Assembly (NCBI GenBank): GCA_964036045.1
Contig: OZ038381.1
Location: forward strand, 113,915,790-113,979,789
Direction: 5' to 3'
Source of the DNA: Eutreptiella sp. 'Long Island Sound 2002'
Lineage: Eukaryota; Euglenozoa; Euglenophyceae; Eutreptiales; Eutreptiaceae
Length of the DNA stretch: 64,000 nt
Shown: positions 41,701 to 52,945 of the stretch, in pieces
How positions within the stretch are numbered: the first letter of the stretch is position 1
Layout of the letters: each line of letters opens with the position of its first letter
The notes under the pieces: model-generated
What the model was told of the DNA's origin: nothing
Databases searched by the model: none
The model's input: only the letters and a program-made list of their open reading frames with translations
Position numbers and translations under genes: made by a program

Positions 41701-42430
41701 CCGTTTTGCTTGGCACCTTCCCCATGCCGCGGTTCGTCGTATGTTGTGCGCGCTTCTCGGGTTTGCGGCACCCCGTGTCTGTCGTTGCTTGGCACCTGTC
41801 CTGGTGCCGTGGCTGTGGCCGGTGGCGAGCCTCTTTGGTGTTCCTCGTGACCCCGCTGTGGTGCGCCGCGCCTCGTCCGGTCCGGTCGCTCTCGGTGCTC
41901 CGGTGGTCTTTCCCGTCGCCGTGGTGCCTTCCTCCACCCCTAGAGCTGTCGCCTCCGGCGTTACTGGGCGGCTGCGCGAGGCACGTGGAGGGCGGCCGAG
42001 AACCGGGCTCATTGTGCCTGCCGCTGGCCCCTGCCGAGGCAGGGGCGCTGGGCTCGCTCCGCGTCGTACCCGCTTGGGGCCCCGCGATGGGGTTGTCCCT
42101 GGCGGGTCCCTCCAGCTTCGGTCTTGGGCTGCGTGCGCTGCGGTCGCTTGGCGTGTGTGGGCCCGGGCACTGACGCGTCGGTTGACCTGTGCCGTTTGTC
42201 GTTCGACGGGGGACCCTGCCAGTGCACCGGGGCTGTTTGGTGTGGACGCCGGCACCTCCCCTTGCGGGTCAGAGGACGCCACGCCCGGGTCCCGCGCATG
42301 TGTGCCTGTGCATGCTCTTCTTGGCCGGGTCGGGCGGGCTGGCCTCCCGGGCGCGTTTTGGTGCGCCTCACCTTTCCTTTGGCCGCTTGGTCCTCCTTCT
42401 TTGTTTGGCCCCCGCCAGGCTAGGGTTGCA
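41701..42430. repeat. Shared GC-rich module after the minisatellite
   Basis: A block containing CTTGGCACCTGTC, GCGCCGCGCCTCGTCCGG and GCTCATTGTGCCTGCCGC is shared with about 55,800-56,205 and 63,020-63,720. It therefore marks one end of a GC-rich composite element in which the tandem array can differ. Confidence 0.75.
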
Positions 42431-44290
42431 CTTGCTACGTGCTTTTTTTTTTTCGGTTTTTCTTTTTTTTTTGTTTTTTCCCTTCTTCCCTCTTCCCTCT
42501 CGCGCCCCCGCTGTCTCCGGCTTTTTGTGCTTCCCGGCCCTGGGTGCCCTGGGCCTTGGCGCTCTTCGTTTGCTCCTGCGCCCCGCCATCCCCCACGTTT
42601 TTTTTGTCCCAGTTTTTTGTCATTTTGCGTTGCCTGCCGTCTTGCCCCCTGCGCCCCTGCTCCCGCTGCCTGTTCCTGGCCCTAGGCTTTGTGCAGTTTC
42701 CCCCCCCCCGCTTTTTTTCCCTCCCCCCTTCTCCGCGCCCCCCCCCCTCCGCCCCGTGCTTGTTTTCTTGGCTTTTTTTTGCTTTTCCTCCGTGCGCCCC
42801 CATGTCTTGGCTGTTCCTTTGTTTCAGGCCCTGGGTGCCCTGGGCCTGGGCGCTTTGTGGCTGCCCGCCCCTCCGCCCTCGCCCTCTATCTGTGTTTGTT
42901 GTTTTTGATTTTTTGTTTTTTTTCCTTTTTGCGTGTGGTCCGTGCGCTGTGTGCCCCCCCCCCCCCCCCGGGCGGCTCCTCGTGTTTTACCGTGTCTCGT
43001 GTCTTGTTCTGTTGCGCCGCGGTCTGTTGTTGGCTGGTTTGTGTCGTTCATGGTGTTTTGCGGTGTTTTTCTGTGCCGCGTGGTGCTGGTGTCGTGCTTT
43101 CTGGTGTGTTGTCGTGCTGTGTTGTTGGTTTTGTCGCTGGCGTTCTCCCTCGGGCGTCGCTTCCGTCTTTTTTGTTGGTGTCGTGCTGTGCCGTGCTGAT
43201 TTGTGCGTTGCTTTGTCGTGTGTGGTGCCGTTGCGCTTTGTTGTGTTTTGTGTGTGCTGTGTGTAGTCCTGGTGCTCTGTGTCGCCCGGTCGTCGGGCCC
43301 GCCGCGTTGTGTGGGGCTTTCCTGTCTTGCCCCCCCCCCCCCCCCCCTGCTGCTGCCCCTTGTTGCCGCTGCCTGGTCCCCTTTCCTGGCCGGTTGTTGT
43401 GTGCTGTCCTGGGGTGCGGTGCTGTGTTGCTCTGTTGTGCCGCCTGTCGTGTGGTGTGCTGCTGTCTGCGTTGTTTCGTGCTGCTGGTGCCCTGTTGCTT
43501 CGTTCGCACTGGCTGATGCCGTGTGTTCCTGCCTCTGGTCGCTGGGTGTTCCTTGCTGGGTCTGGCTGCCCGCTGTTGTTTTTGTGCTGGCGTGCTTTGT
43601 CGCGGGTGCTCCTGCTTGGCCGCGTGGCTTGCTGCCCTGCTGTGTGGTGTGGTTTGTTGTGGCACCCCGCCCCTCTATGCTGTGTCGTGTGTTCTGTGGT
43701 GCTGTGTTGCTGTGTGGTGCCGCGCTGGGGTGCCCTGCTGTCCTTTTTGCTTTGCTGGTGGTGTTGGTTTGTGTCCTTTCCTGGTGTCTGCCGTGCTGTG
43801 TTTTGCTGTGTGTCGTGTTTTTCGGTGATTGTTTTGTCTGTGCTGTTGTTGGTGCCTCGTGCTGTGGTGTGTCGCTGTGTGCGGTGCTGTCTCCCTTGGC
43901 GTTCTGTGGTGTGGTGGTGCTGCCCTGTGACGTGGTGTGGTGTGTCGTGGTGTCTTGCTGTGCCGTGCTGTGTTCTGTGGTGCCGTGTTGCCTTGCGGTG
44001 CCGTGCTGCTGGGCTGTGCTGTGTGTTCTCCTTTGCTGCGGGTGTTCCTGCCTCTTTTCCGTGGTGTGTGTTGGCCCTGGTGTCCATGCCTGGCCTCTGG
44101 CCACCCGCCCTGTTGTCTGGTGTGCTGGTGCGGCGTCCTGTGGTGTCCGGCACCCTGTGCTGTGTCCTGTGGTGCTGTACCGCCCTTTGTTGCTGTGCTG
44201 TCTGGCTGTGTTGTGCGTTTGTCTGCGCTGCTGGTTTTTGCTTTTCCTTTGTCCTCTTATCCTTTGCAAAAAACCCCGGCTGTTTCTCTG
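42431..44290. other. Pyrimidine-rich then G/T-rich low-complexity region
   Basis: 42,431-42,980 is C/T-rich with long T and C runs (poly-C at about 42,953-42,970 and again near 43,331-43,347). 43,000-44,250 is G/T-rich with repeated TGTGCTGTG-like words. Frames of 275-481 codons on both strands are low complexity (Cys/Val or Thr/Gln/His). No gene is supported. Confidence 0.7.
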
Positions 44291-44860
44291 TACGTTTGAA
44301 AATTTTCCGAAAACCAGAGATTAAAATGTTTCGCGCTAGAAAATTACCTCACGCACGCAGGCTGGCAGCAATACCAAGGTGTTTTTGGTGACTTACGTGT
44401 CGCCACGCGATCTCAAAGAGGGTGGTTCTGTTTGCAAGGGGTTGACCGCTTTTCCCCCAGGGCCGGTTGCCCGAGCTGACAGAAAGGGGTGAGAGGGGGC
44501 ACGAGGGAGGGGAGGTAGGTGCATGGATAAGGAAAGAAAATGAAAGGAAGCAGGGCGAAGGGACGCGGCGGCTTAGAGAAAACCTTTGGGTTTTGCGCGC
44601 TGCTCGCGACGCCTTTTTTTCTTCCGCCTAAGGCTAGTTGGACGACGAGGGGGACGATGTTCTGCTGCTACGAGCGTAACGGTGCTTACGGCGTTAACTA
44701 TTCACCTATTTAATGTCGAAAAAAGTTTAGTCGCGTTTTTAAGCGTTTCGCAGCGCGCTTTTTGGCCTAAGCGTTTTTTATGCTAATTAACTTCATTTTC
44801 AACTATTTATAAACGTTTTTCGTCGTGCTTTACTTACCTTTTCATTTCTCTCTGGCACCA
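44291..44860. other. AT-richer unique stretch, nothing recognised
   Basis: Normal composition resumes at about 44,270. A 66-codon plus-strand frame at 44,586-44,786 has no recognisable motif. The family B 3' region resumes at about 44,865. Confidence 0.5.
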
Positions 44861-45589
44861 GGGCGCAGCGCGCGCGACAAACCGTGCCTCAGCAAGGAGT
44901 GGCGGGCACAGTCCGACCTCATCATCATCCAGGCTGTGCACGCTGATAGAGCACTCCTTCCCTCCAACCCCTGACAGGGAAACGTGTTGTGACGTCCCTG
45001 TTAGGCAAAAGCATCTTAGTAGCGCTGTGTTCTCTTGTACTTTCACAGGTGGGCCGCCAGGGCCTGCGACCTCTTCCTGGACAACCCCAAATAGCGGGTG
45101 AGTGTACGAGTGGTAAGCCAGGGTGAGGGCTTGAGCACAGCGCTCGCTCACCCTTCGAAGGCTGGTGCCACTGTGGTGAGTGTAGGACCTGTAGTGAGTG
45201 TGTCACTGTCCCGCCTGTTTCCTGAATCTTTATTAGGGTTTTTGTTGGGCAGTGGCAGTGGTAGTCTAGGTTTTGGCCGTGTAGCAAACAGGCGTTTTAA
45301 TGCCTCCCAGCTTTTGGCCACCCCTCCCCTGTAGTAGGCAGATAGGTAGGCAAACCAATACCTTGGCGTTAGCGCTGGGTATTCCCCCAAAGATGTTTGG
45401 TGCCAGCACACAAATGGGGCACTTAGGGGAGGAGAGACCTCGGGCGTACCCCATCGCACCGTGTAAAGACATCCGCCGGGTTTAGCAAGGGTGCAGACTT
45501 GGCTTGAATTAGGACACCATTTCTGCAGCTTGCTCATAGGTCCTCAGGCTCAGCACACTCACACAAACAGAGGCCGGTATAGGAAGGAT

Positions 45590-46900
45590 TCAATCCCTAG
45601 GCTGCCTCTGCGAGGCAAGCGTTTGAGCGAGCCTCAGCAGCTCTCCTAGGTTGTTCAGGGACAAGTAGTCTACCAGAACAGAATTTAGGCGTCCCTCAGG
45701 AAGCACGAAGGCAGAAAAGGGCTCCGGGGTAGGTTCGTCAACTCCAAACCCTTCCCAGAGGGTAAGGAAACGCCACCCTTGGCGGCAGCAGTGTCGGATA
45801 ACCGACTTCACCAGGAAGAAGCCTTCCTTAGCCATCTCCTCGGCATTCATGTCGGGGAGTTCTCCTTCAACTTCCATAGGGCTGGCAAGGCCCTGTAGGT
45901 CCAGGGCGGCGATATCCTCGTCGTTTAGTTCCCATTTTTCCCCACAGAGGTCCTCTGGGCCATAGTAGCGCTTGAGCTGTTGAGCAGCACACACCAGGGT
46001 TCCCCCTAGTCGGTGAGAATACTGCACTGTGATGCCGTGACCATCCACAGACAGGATCTTGTAGGATTCAAGGTAGGGGTCATCGCTGCCAGAGCGAGGC
46101 GAGGCGGGTAGCCGACTGTGGTGCACCAGCACCCAGTCCCCCTCTTGATAGGAGGCAGGCACCCGGTGCTTGTTCTTCTTGTTCCACTGGCGTTCCTCTA
46201 CTCTCTGGAGCATGGCCTTGGCCTTGTCCACCTTTCCTTGCTGCTCCGTCACCCATTTACCCACAGTGGAGTAGGAATCTTCAGGGGAGGCGGCGTGTAG
46301 GAACCACGCCGGGCGTCCCATGAACAGCACATTGGTCGAATAGCGGGTAGCCAAACTTGCTTGGAAGTTCATCATCAGGGATATGACGGGTAGTAGTCTC
46401 ACCCAGTCTTTGGTGCGCTCATTCTTGCACCATATCCTGACGTTCTTTTTGGGGACTCGAATCTGTTGCTCACATAGGGGGTTACTTGTGTGAGTGTAGG
46501 GAATCCCCGTTGACACCTGGACATTGAGGGACCTCAGGACTCTCTTGTACCAGCCAGTGTCGGAGCGTACTCGAACGTCCTCGTGTGAGTCAATTTCTTT
46601 GGGTGCCCCACAGACACAGAACCACTCTTCCAGGAGTATCTTGTTCGTCTCCTCGCCGGTGATGTGTTTAGTGCATGGGGACACCCTGGGAAACCTGGTC
46701 TGCCCACAGGTTAGCATTAGGGCGAGGTCATAGCCCCCGAACTCAGGCATCTCCGTGTAGTCCACATGAAGTACACTGTTGGCACAGTGCCGGATAGGAA
46801 GAGTCGAATGGAGACCTCTGTCCCTGATATCCCCAGGTTTGCAGGACCGACACGGGCACGTGTCCACGGTGGACTGGAGAATTTTCCGCAGCTGATCGTC
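45590..46900 (-). pseudogene. Family B integrase and chromodomain
   Basis: Collinear with element A pol residues about 500-930. It keeps C-P-C-R-S-C of the zinc-binding part, L-H-V-D-Y at the first catalytic Asp, N-P-L-C-E at the Glu, and V-L-V-H-H-S in the C-terminal domain. At the second catalytic Asp it has D-S-H where element A has H-S-D, so the site is probably lost. The chromodomain-like end reads G-W-R-F-L-T-L and E-P-F-S-A-F; the WEP Trp is replaced by Pro. It ends at TGA 45,590. Confidence 0.8.
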
Positions 46901-47241
46901 ATTGGCGTCCCACTGGTGACAGCCCAGTAGCACGGGTCCGGCGGCGCCAGAACTCGGGCGACCACGCATTAGGGGGGCGGCGTAGTGGGTAAGCGCCTGC
47001 AACTACAGTTGCTAAGTGACACACTGATCGGGGAGTGGCGAAAAGGGGAAGCCGGGGAGGGACAGGGCTCCGAGCCCCGAGAACCCCGGGGGACTCCGCC
47101 ACCAGTCAGGAGGTGAGTCATGAAGGGGCCGCCACTAGGTCCCGGTGGGGAGGGTATCACCTGGCCGGACCAGGTGGCCACCCGGGGCCGAACAGCGCCT
47201 AGTACCCGGGAAATCAAACCTCAAACCTCAAACCCCAAGAT
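46901..47241 (+). mobile_element. Short GC-rich SINE-like insertion with (TCAAACC)3 tail
   Basis: It interrupts integrase. The tail (TCAAACC)3 is at 47,215-47,235. An A-box-like GGCGTAGTGGGTAAGCG is at about 46,978-46,994 and a weak B-box-like block at 47,064-47,078. It is flanked by about 32-bp matching segments (46,869-46,900 and 47,242-47,273; about 27 of 32 identical, all differences transitions), read as an old target duplication. This copy is on the plus strand; larger relatives are at 9,041, 38,346 and 60,317. Confidence 0.7.
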
Positions 47242-47975
47242 GGGCTGGAGGGCTTTCCGCAACTGATCGTCACTCCACCTAGAGTGGAACCAATGCTTGA
47301 ACAATTTTAGGCTATGGTCTGCTCCAACATGACCACTACACTCATGGGTCCACTTGAGGAGTGCCGGGATACGGTCGCTAGGTACGACTATCCGGTCGTC
47401 ATGCCAGAGGTAGGTCTTGTCCCTCTTCCATTGTTCCTGGTTGACCAAAACGGGTTCCAGACGCTTCTATGGGCGTTTGTAGATGTCCCCAAACTCCCTC
47501 AGGCACTCGAATTGCTGGAGTCCATCTCGAGGTCTGATCATGGTGATGTTGAGGTCCAGGTGTACATCCATACGGCTGAACACCTCCTTGGCTAGCTCTT
47601 CAGAACTGGCACCAATCATGTTGTCAAAGTTGTTGCGTCTGATGTAGTCCGCGGGCTCAGTCTTGACGTCCTGGATATGCTGAACTGAGAGCCGTAGCTG
47701 GCTCAGGTAGGTCCACCAGCGTCTCAGCTTAGCCTTCTCAGTTGGTGGTTCCTTCTGGAAGGTGCGGACCGGTTCTTGGTCACACAGCCAAACCACTGGG
47801 TTGCTCCCCAACAATCAGGACTGAGAGGATAGCACCAGCATACCCGAAGCAGCTCCTGCTCATAGGTGGAGTAGTTACCCGGGGCCTGGTTCCTTTTTCA
47901 GTTCCAATGGCCCAGGGGAACCAGGACCCATTGGTCGTCAGGGTAGCTGTGCTTGAGGGTACCGTCTCGGTTCAG
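47242..47975 (-). pseudogene. Family B RNase H and integrase N terminus
   Basis: It carries the connection region (W-L-C-D-Q-E-P-V), a Ty3-like R-R-W-W-T-Y-L-S-Q segment and, after it, C-S-G-H-V-G-A-D-H at the integrase zinc-binding start. The frame is broken several times between 47,814 and 47,975 compared with element A. Confidence 0.75.
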
Positions 47976-49580
47976 TCAATAAGTCCCCCATTGGGGAATG
48001 GCCAAGTCGAACTCCTCCTTCTCTAGTGCTTGCCACTGGAACAAGGTTCTACCTCCACCCACATTGCTGGCGTCCGTTACCAGTGTAATTTCTTCTTGTG
48101 CCCTAGGCATGCCAAGGCATTTAGCATTAGCCACTTTGGCCTTGAGCTCGTCAAATGCTTGTTGTTCTTGAGGGCCCCAGCGCCAGGTAGTACTCCTCTT
48201 GATGAGGTCCGTCAGGATGGCGCTTGTATAGGTGAAATTCTGGATGTGGCGCCGGGAGAAGTTGCAGGCCCCAGTGAAACTAGGTACATCATGGAGTCCT
48301 TTCTTTGGGTCCTCATGTAGTACCTTAGAATCCATCAGGGGTTTGGCCTTAGAGGCTGCAGGGGTCCACCAGCCATAGCCAATGTCGAACCCCAGGTACG
48401 GCATAGTCTCCTGCATGAACTCACACTTCTCCAGCTTGAGTCTGGTGTGGTTCTCCTGGCAGAACGCAAAGAACTCACCCAAATGGATTAGGTGGTCCTC
48501 CTGAGTATTCGTTCCCAGGCATACGTTGTCGATGTGTGCTTCCATCTGGGCGCCTGGGGATATGACATCTTGCACCACAGGTCTCCGGCGTAGGATGGAC
48601 AGGATCTTGTTCATCAGCACTTGAAAAAGAGCGGGTGCGTTGGCCACGCCAAAGGGCGTGACCTTCCACTGGAACACCCTCCCCTGAGGGGTGATGAAGG
48701 CTAGGAGCTCCTGAGCATTGGGCATCAGGTCCACTTGCCAGAATCTACTCCGCTTGTCCATCTTCGTCTTGTAGCGGCAGGAGGCAATCCTCTGAAGGGT
48801 TGATTCCATGTTCCGAATGGACCCAGAGTGCTTCAGCGTCTTCTTGTTCAGCTCTCCGTAGTCCACCACCAGCCGTTTGGCTGTAGCCACCAGGAAGCAG
48901 GGGCTGCAATGTTGAGGGTAGTCCCCATCCTTGTACTCCAGAACCAGGCCAGCGTCGATACATTCTTGTGTCTGTCGCTCAATCTCATCGGCCTGCTCTT
49001 TGGGAGCCGGGTAGGGTCTCCTACGGATCTTGTGACCCACGAACTCGGGCTTCAGCTTGACGTCCATCTGTACTAGCTTGTCAGGGGACGCTGGAGGGCA
49101 TAGTTCTCCAAACACCTCCAGGTAGGTCCTGATGAGCTTCTGTACTCTAGGGTCCAAGAACTTAATCTTGTCCTCCGGCTCCTCGTCAGAGTGTAGATTG
49201 CTTGCCCCTTGGTGTATAGAAGCAAGGAACTGATCCTCAACCGGTTCAGCGTCCTCAGTAGTATCCTTCAACCCTTGATAGGCATGTAGAAGGTCTTGTT
49301 CCACAAACTCAGGTGGCCGGTGGCAGCATAGGCACGCTCGAGGGGGTTCGCATACGCATCCCTCTGAAGGTTCATCTTCCTCTGGGGTCCTCACATGGGC
49401 ATCGCATACGCTCTTCATGAGCTTGAGAGGCACCTCCCTTTCCCAGGTAGTGATCTTCTGTTCTAGGTCCTCCTTCAGTTGGGTGATATCTCCCATAGAC
49501 CCTTGCTTCAACGGCCATGAGCGACGGGTAGGCTTAGCGTAGCATAACCTTTTCGCCACCAATCTCCTCTTGGAGTCCAC
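47976..49580 (-). pseudogene. Family B reverse transcriptase
   Basis: 534 codons. It starts after TAA 49,581 in the frame of the upstream ORF. R-R-R-P-Y-P-A-P, M-D-K-R-S, P-F-G-V-A-N-A-P and the RNase H start T-D-A-S-N are present. The catalytic pair after the H-I motif reads D-N instead of D-D (GAC to AAC), which should abolish polymerase activity. The N-terminal about 150 residues are an acidic, Cys-containing linker not found in element A. Confidence 0.85.
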
Positions 49581-50879
49581 TTACTCCCTCAGCCTGGATC
49601 GGGGGTCCAATTCCTCGTCCCAAGGCTCCTCTCCCCTAAGGGAGAGTAGGGGTTTCTGTGGGGCAGCGTACTCAGGGTTCTCCAATTCCTCCACGCATGT
49701 CTGCACAAAGAAGGCGTCATGTTCGGTTTCGTCATCAGAGCGTATTGAGCTAGGCAGCTCAGATAGCCCAAACTCTGAGACTACATCAGGGTTAGGTACA
49801 TGGCTAGGGGAGTTGGGGGCGGTGGTGTCAGACATGACGTATTCGTCTCCCCCTGGAGTAGTCTCCACAGCATCTTGAGGCCGTAGTCCGTCTTTCAGGA
49901 CACTCAGGGTGTAGTCGTCGCTCTCACGTTGGACTTCCTGGACCATAGCAGGGTCCAGATCTTCCTGGGGCACAGGGGTCAGACCCCCGTCCACCGAACT
50001 GAGCATACTCCCCATTCCAGGTTTCCCAATAGGCGTCGTACGGCCCAGAGGCACGTAGATAGCGTCATCAGGCAACTGGACGGAGGTGAGCATCAGCTTG
50101 TCCAACAAAGTACGCCAGTACTCATTTCCCCCATGGGCTCCCCAATCGGGGGAACACAGGACCATACAGAAATGTTCGAGGGCCACCTTGGTCAAGACCT
50201 TTCCCAGTTCACTGAACCTGGGGTTCCCGTAGGCCATCCCAAAAGAGGGCCAGTAACATTTGTAGCAGCAATTTTTCCCCTTGCTGTGGTAGAGGTCCAA
50301 GACATGTTGCTTGTCGCTGGCGAATAGCTCCACGCTCACGTCTTCCCGGGAGTATCCCAACTCCTTCAGACTTTGGTCTAGGACATCCCCAAGGAGCTGA
50401 TAGTCCTCAGATTTGGAGGCAGCCATCATGGTGGAGGGCTCCTTCTTGCATACCCTCAGGTAGCTTGACGTGTGTTCAGACCGCTCCAGTGGCACAGATT
50501 CCCCTCCGTTGCCATGGTCCACTTGGAGGGCATAGGGTGCTTGCAGCATGAGGGATAGAATCTGGGAGTGCTCGACGACGAAGTCGGTCCCCAGTACAAA
50601 GTCGAAGGCTTCGGTGTCCATCACCTAGGACCGATGGGCAATGCTCCTTGATCCCGTAGGCACGTTGACCTCGCAGTCCCCACAGCTGTGCACCACATGA
50701 CCATCCCCCATGCGAAAGGCTGCGGTAGGCATGATGTTCTTCACGCCCCAACAACCTACAATTTTCTTGGCCACAATAGATATAGTACCCCCAGTATTCA
50801 GTACCCCCAGGTATTCCCGTCCCCCAAGACGGATACATACCCAGAACACCAAGTCTGTAGATCCCCCATAGCGTCCCTG
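49581..50879 (-). pseudogene. Family B protease plus methyltransferase-like domain
   Basis: The frame is split by TAG 50,625. The protease part (50,625-50,879) has L-N-T-G-G-T where element A has L-D-T-G-A-T, so the catalytic Asp is lost (GAT to AAT). The second part starts D-F-V-L-G-T-D-F and holds the methyltransferase-like segment at about 50,070-50,333: V-E-L-F-A-S, Y-G-N-P-R-F-S (element A has N-P-P-F), C-S-P-D-W-G, Y-W-R. An acidic linker follows to TAA 49,581. Same gene order and frame as element A. Confidence 0.8.
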
Positions 50880-52945
50880 TCAGAACTCCGCGGGGCAGGT
50901 CACTTCAAACCCCTTCTTCTGCAGTTTTCGCGCCATACCCGTTAAGCGGGAACGTTTGCGGGCGTTAGACTGGTCCCCATCTTCGTTGGCACGCTTAGTC
51001 CCTTGTTCTTGTTGGGATTGCGTCTGGGAACGGGTCGTAGGCCCCGGATTTGGCTGCGCACCAGAGGGCTCAGAGTTCCCCCCTGGTGTAGGATTCTGCC
51101 TCCCTCCGGACTTGTCTGCTTTTGTGTCCTTGTCAGGCTTGCGGTCAGAGCCTCCTCGTCCACTTTTGCCCTTCTCTTGGCCCTTGCCACGGCCCTTGGA
51201 CTTGCCCTTGCCACTGTCCTGGCTGGCGTTGCCCTTGCCACTACCCTTGCCACTGGCGTTCTCGTTTTTGAGCTTCGCCCAGAGGCGTTGCTTGTGGTAG
51301 CACTCGTCTTCGTAGTGCTTCCTCTTATCACAGAACGCACAGGTGATACTGCACCTGTAGTTGTCCGGCACCTTGGCCTCGCCGCCTGTGTTGGTCTCCT
51401 GCTTCTTCCCCTGGACCACGAAACCGTTCCGCTGGTCACAATCAGGGGCATGAAGCAGGCAACCCTGCTCATCTGGCCTCACACAGGAAGAGCTCCTGGA
51501 CATTGCTCATAATGCGAGCATTTTTGGTGGTAGTCCCCTGTCCAGGTCGGGTTACCTGGTACCCCCGGCCATGGCTCCCAGAGCCGCCTCCTCCAGGGCG
51601 GTAGGCATTCAGGTGCTAATCCCTTTCTTTCCCCAACGCCAGCTCCAAAAGCAGCACAGACAAGTCCTCATAGCAGAGGGTTCTTGCCTTGCACTCCGCC
51701 GTTGCTGGACATTCATCGCACACGTCTCGTGGGATCTTAGCCACCAACCAAAGCAGCTCGTCACTGCCATAAGAACCGGGCCTCAGTTGCGCTACCCAGT
51801 GGTGCCAGTCGGCCAGCAACTCGGAAATCCGAGCCGCCTTGGGGTTGTTGGGCAACACAGCCAGGTTCTGGATCTCGATCCGGATGGAGAGGTCGGTCTC
51901 GTAGGAAGGGTACTGCCTCTCTAAGGCAACCAACACCTCGGCGAAGGTAGCGGACTTCGTCAGGATCTGGAGCAGATCGCACTTCACCTGACCACTGGCA
52001 TGGGTTTGGCCGGTCATCCTCAGCAACTGGCCAAAATTCTCAGCGAACTCACTGAGGTCCTTTCCGGTGAACTCAGTCAAGTTCACCACAATCTTGGAGG
52101 TGGCGATGGCCTTAGCCTCCTTTGACCTGTGTATCTCGTGGCGCTTGGTCTTCCTCTTTTTCTTTTTCTTGTTGCCACTTCGGTTCTTGGGGTCCTCAGG
52201 GTCATCGTCCTCAGAGGGTGAAGCAGACGTCAGAGATGGCAGCTCATCATCAGAAGGATCACGCCGCAAGTCACTGGAGCCGTAGGGCTGAATATCAACC
52301 ATAGCCCTTAGAGCTGTCAGTCCCAACTGATCCAGCTCGGCTCGGGTGGAGTTCTCCACATGGCTGTAGGGCGGCTGGGCCGTTCTAAGCACAAAGGGAT
52401 TCCCTCGTATTACAGCCGGGGTCGGCATAGGTCGGCTCCTCAGGCCTCCCAGGGTGTGAGTCAGTGACGCCACCGGATGGTTGGCTTGTATTCGATGTGG
52501 TGAAGCTCCCATGGTCGTAGGTGACCCTTGGGTAGGGATCAGGGGCTCCAATTGGGCCCTAATTTCTTGAGTTACATCACCCACTAGGTCTGCAGTGGCT
52601 CCTAAAAGCGGTTCCCGTATCTAGGACCGCGTCAGCGACTTGTTTGAGGATCTTCCTGATCCTCTGCTCCTTCCCCCACATTACGCAGGGCCCTGTAGGC
52701 CACTCAGAGAGGTGACGCCAGGTGGTGGCATGGTGTAGCCAGTCTCGGGCGCTGCATAGCCAGGTATACCGGTCATGTAAACACCCGTGGCGGGTCTGCA
52801 ATAGTCATCATCGAAGCGACGTAGCAGAGACTCACGAACACCGGTGTAGGTGGAGCTCAATGCCACTGGTTCGCTGACTGCAGTCGCCATAGGTGGCGCA
52901 GTCGCGGCTGGATTGACACCATAGGTGGGGTAAGGCATACCAGTA
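50880..52945 (-). pseudogene. gag: Family B Gag, capsid and nucleocapsid part
   Basis: The capsid-like part (51,616-52,584) reads F-T-G-K-D-L-S-E-F-A-E-N-F and F-A-E-V-L-V-A-L-E-R-Q-Y-P-S-Y, matching element A. The nucleocapsid part (50,880-51,503) has the zinc knuckle C-A-F-C-x4-H-x4-C, then a Gly/Lys/Ser-rich tail. A frameshift separates the two, and a stop breaks the N-terminal side near 52,681. The terminator is TGA at 50,880, in frame with protease. Confidence 0.8.

Noticed and set aside
42824-44269. 481-codon Thr/Gln/His-rich minus-strand frame
   Set aside because: Complement of G/T-rich low-complexity DNA; no start context, no domain, both strands open.
44586-44786. 66-codon plus-strand ORF in the AT-richer stretch
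   Set aside because: Short, no motif, no second copy for comparison.
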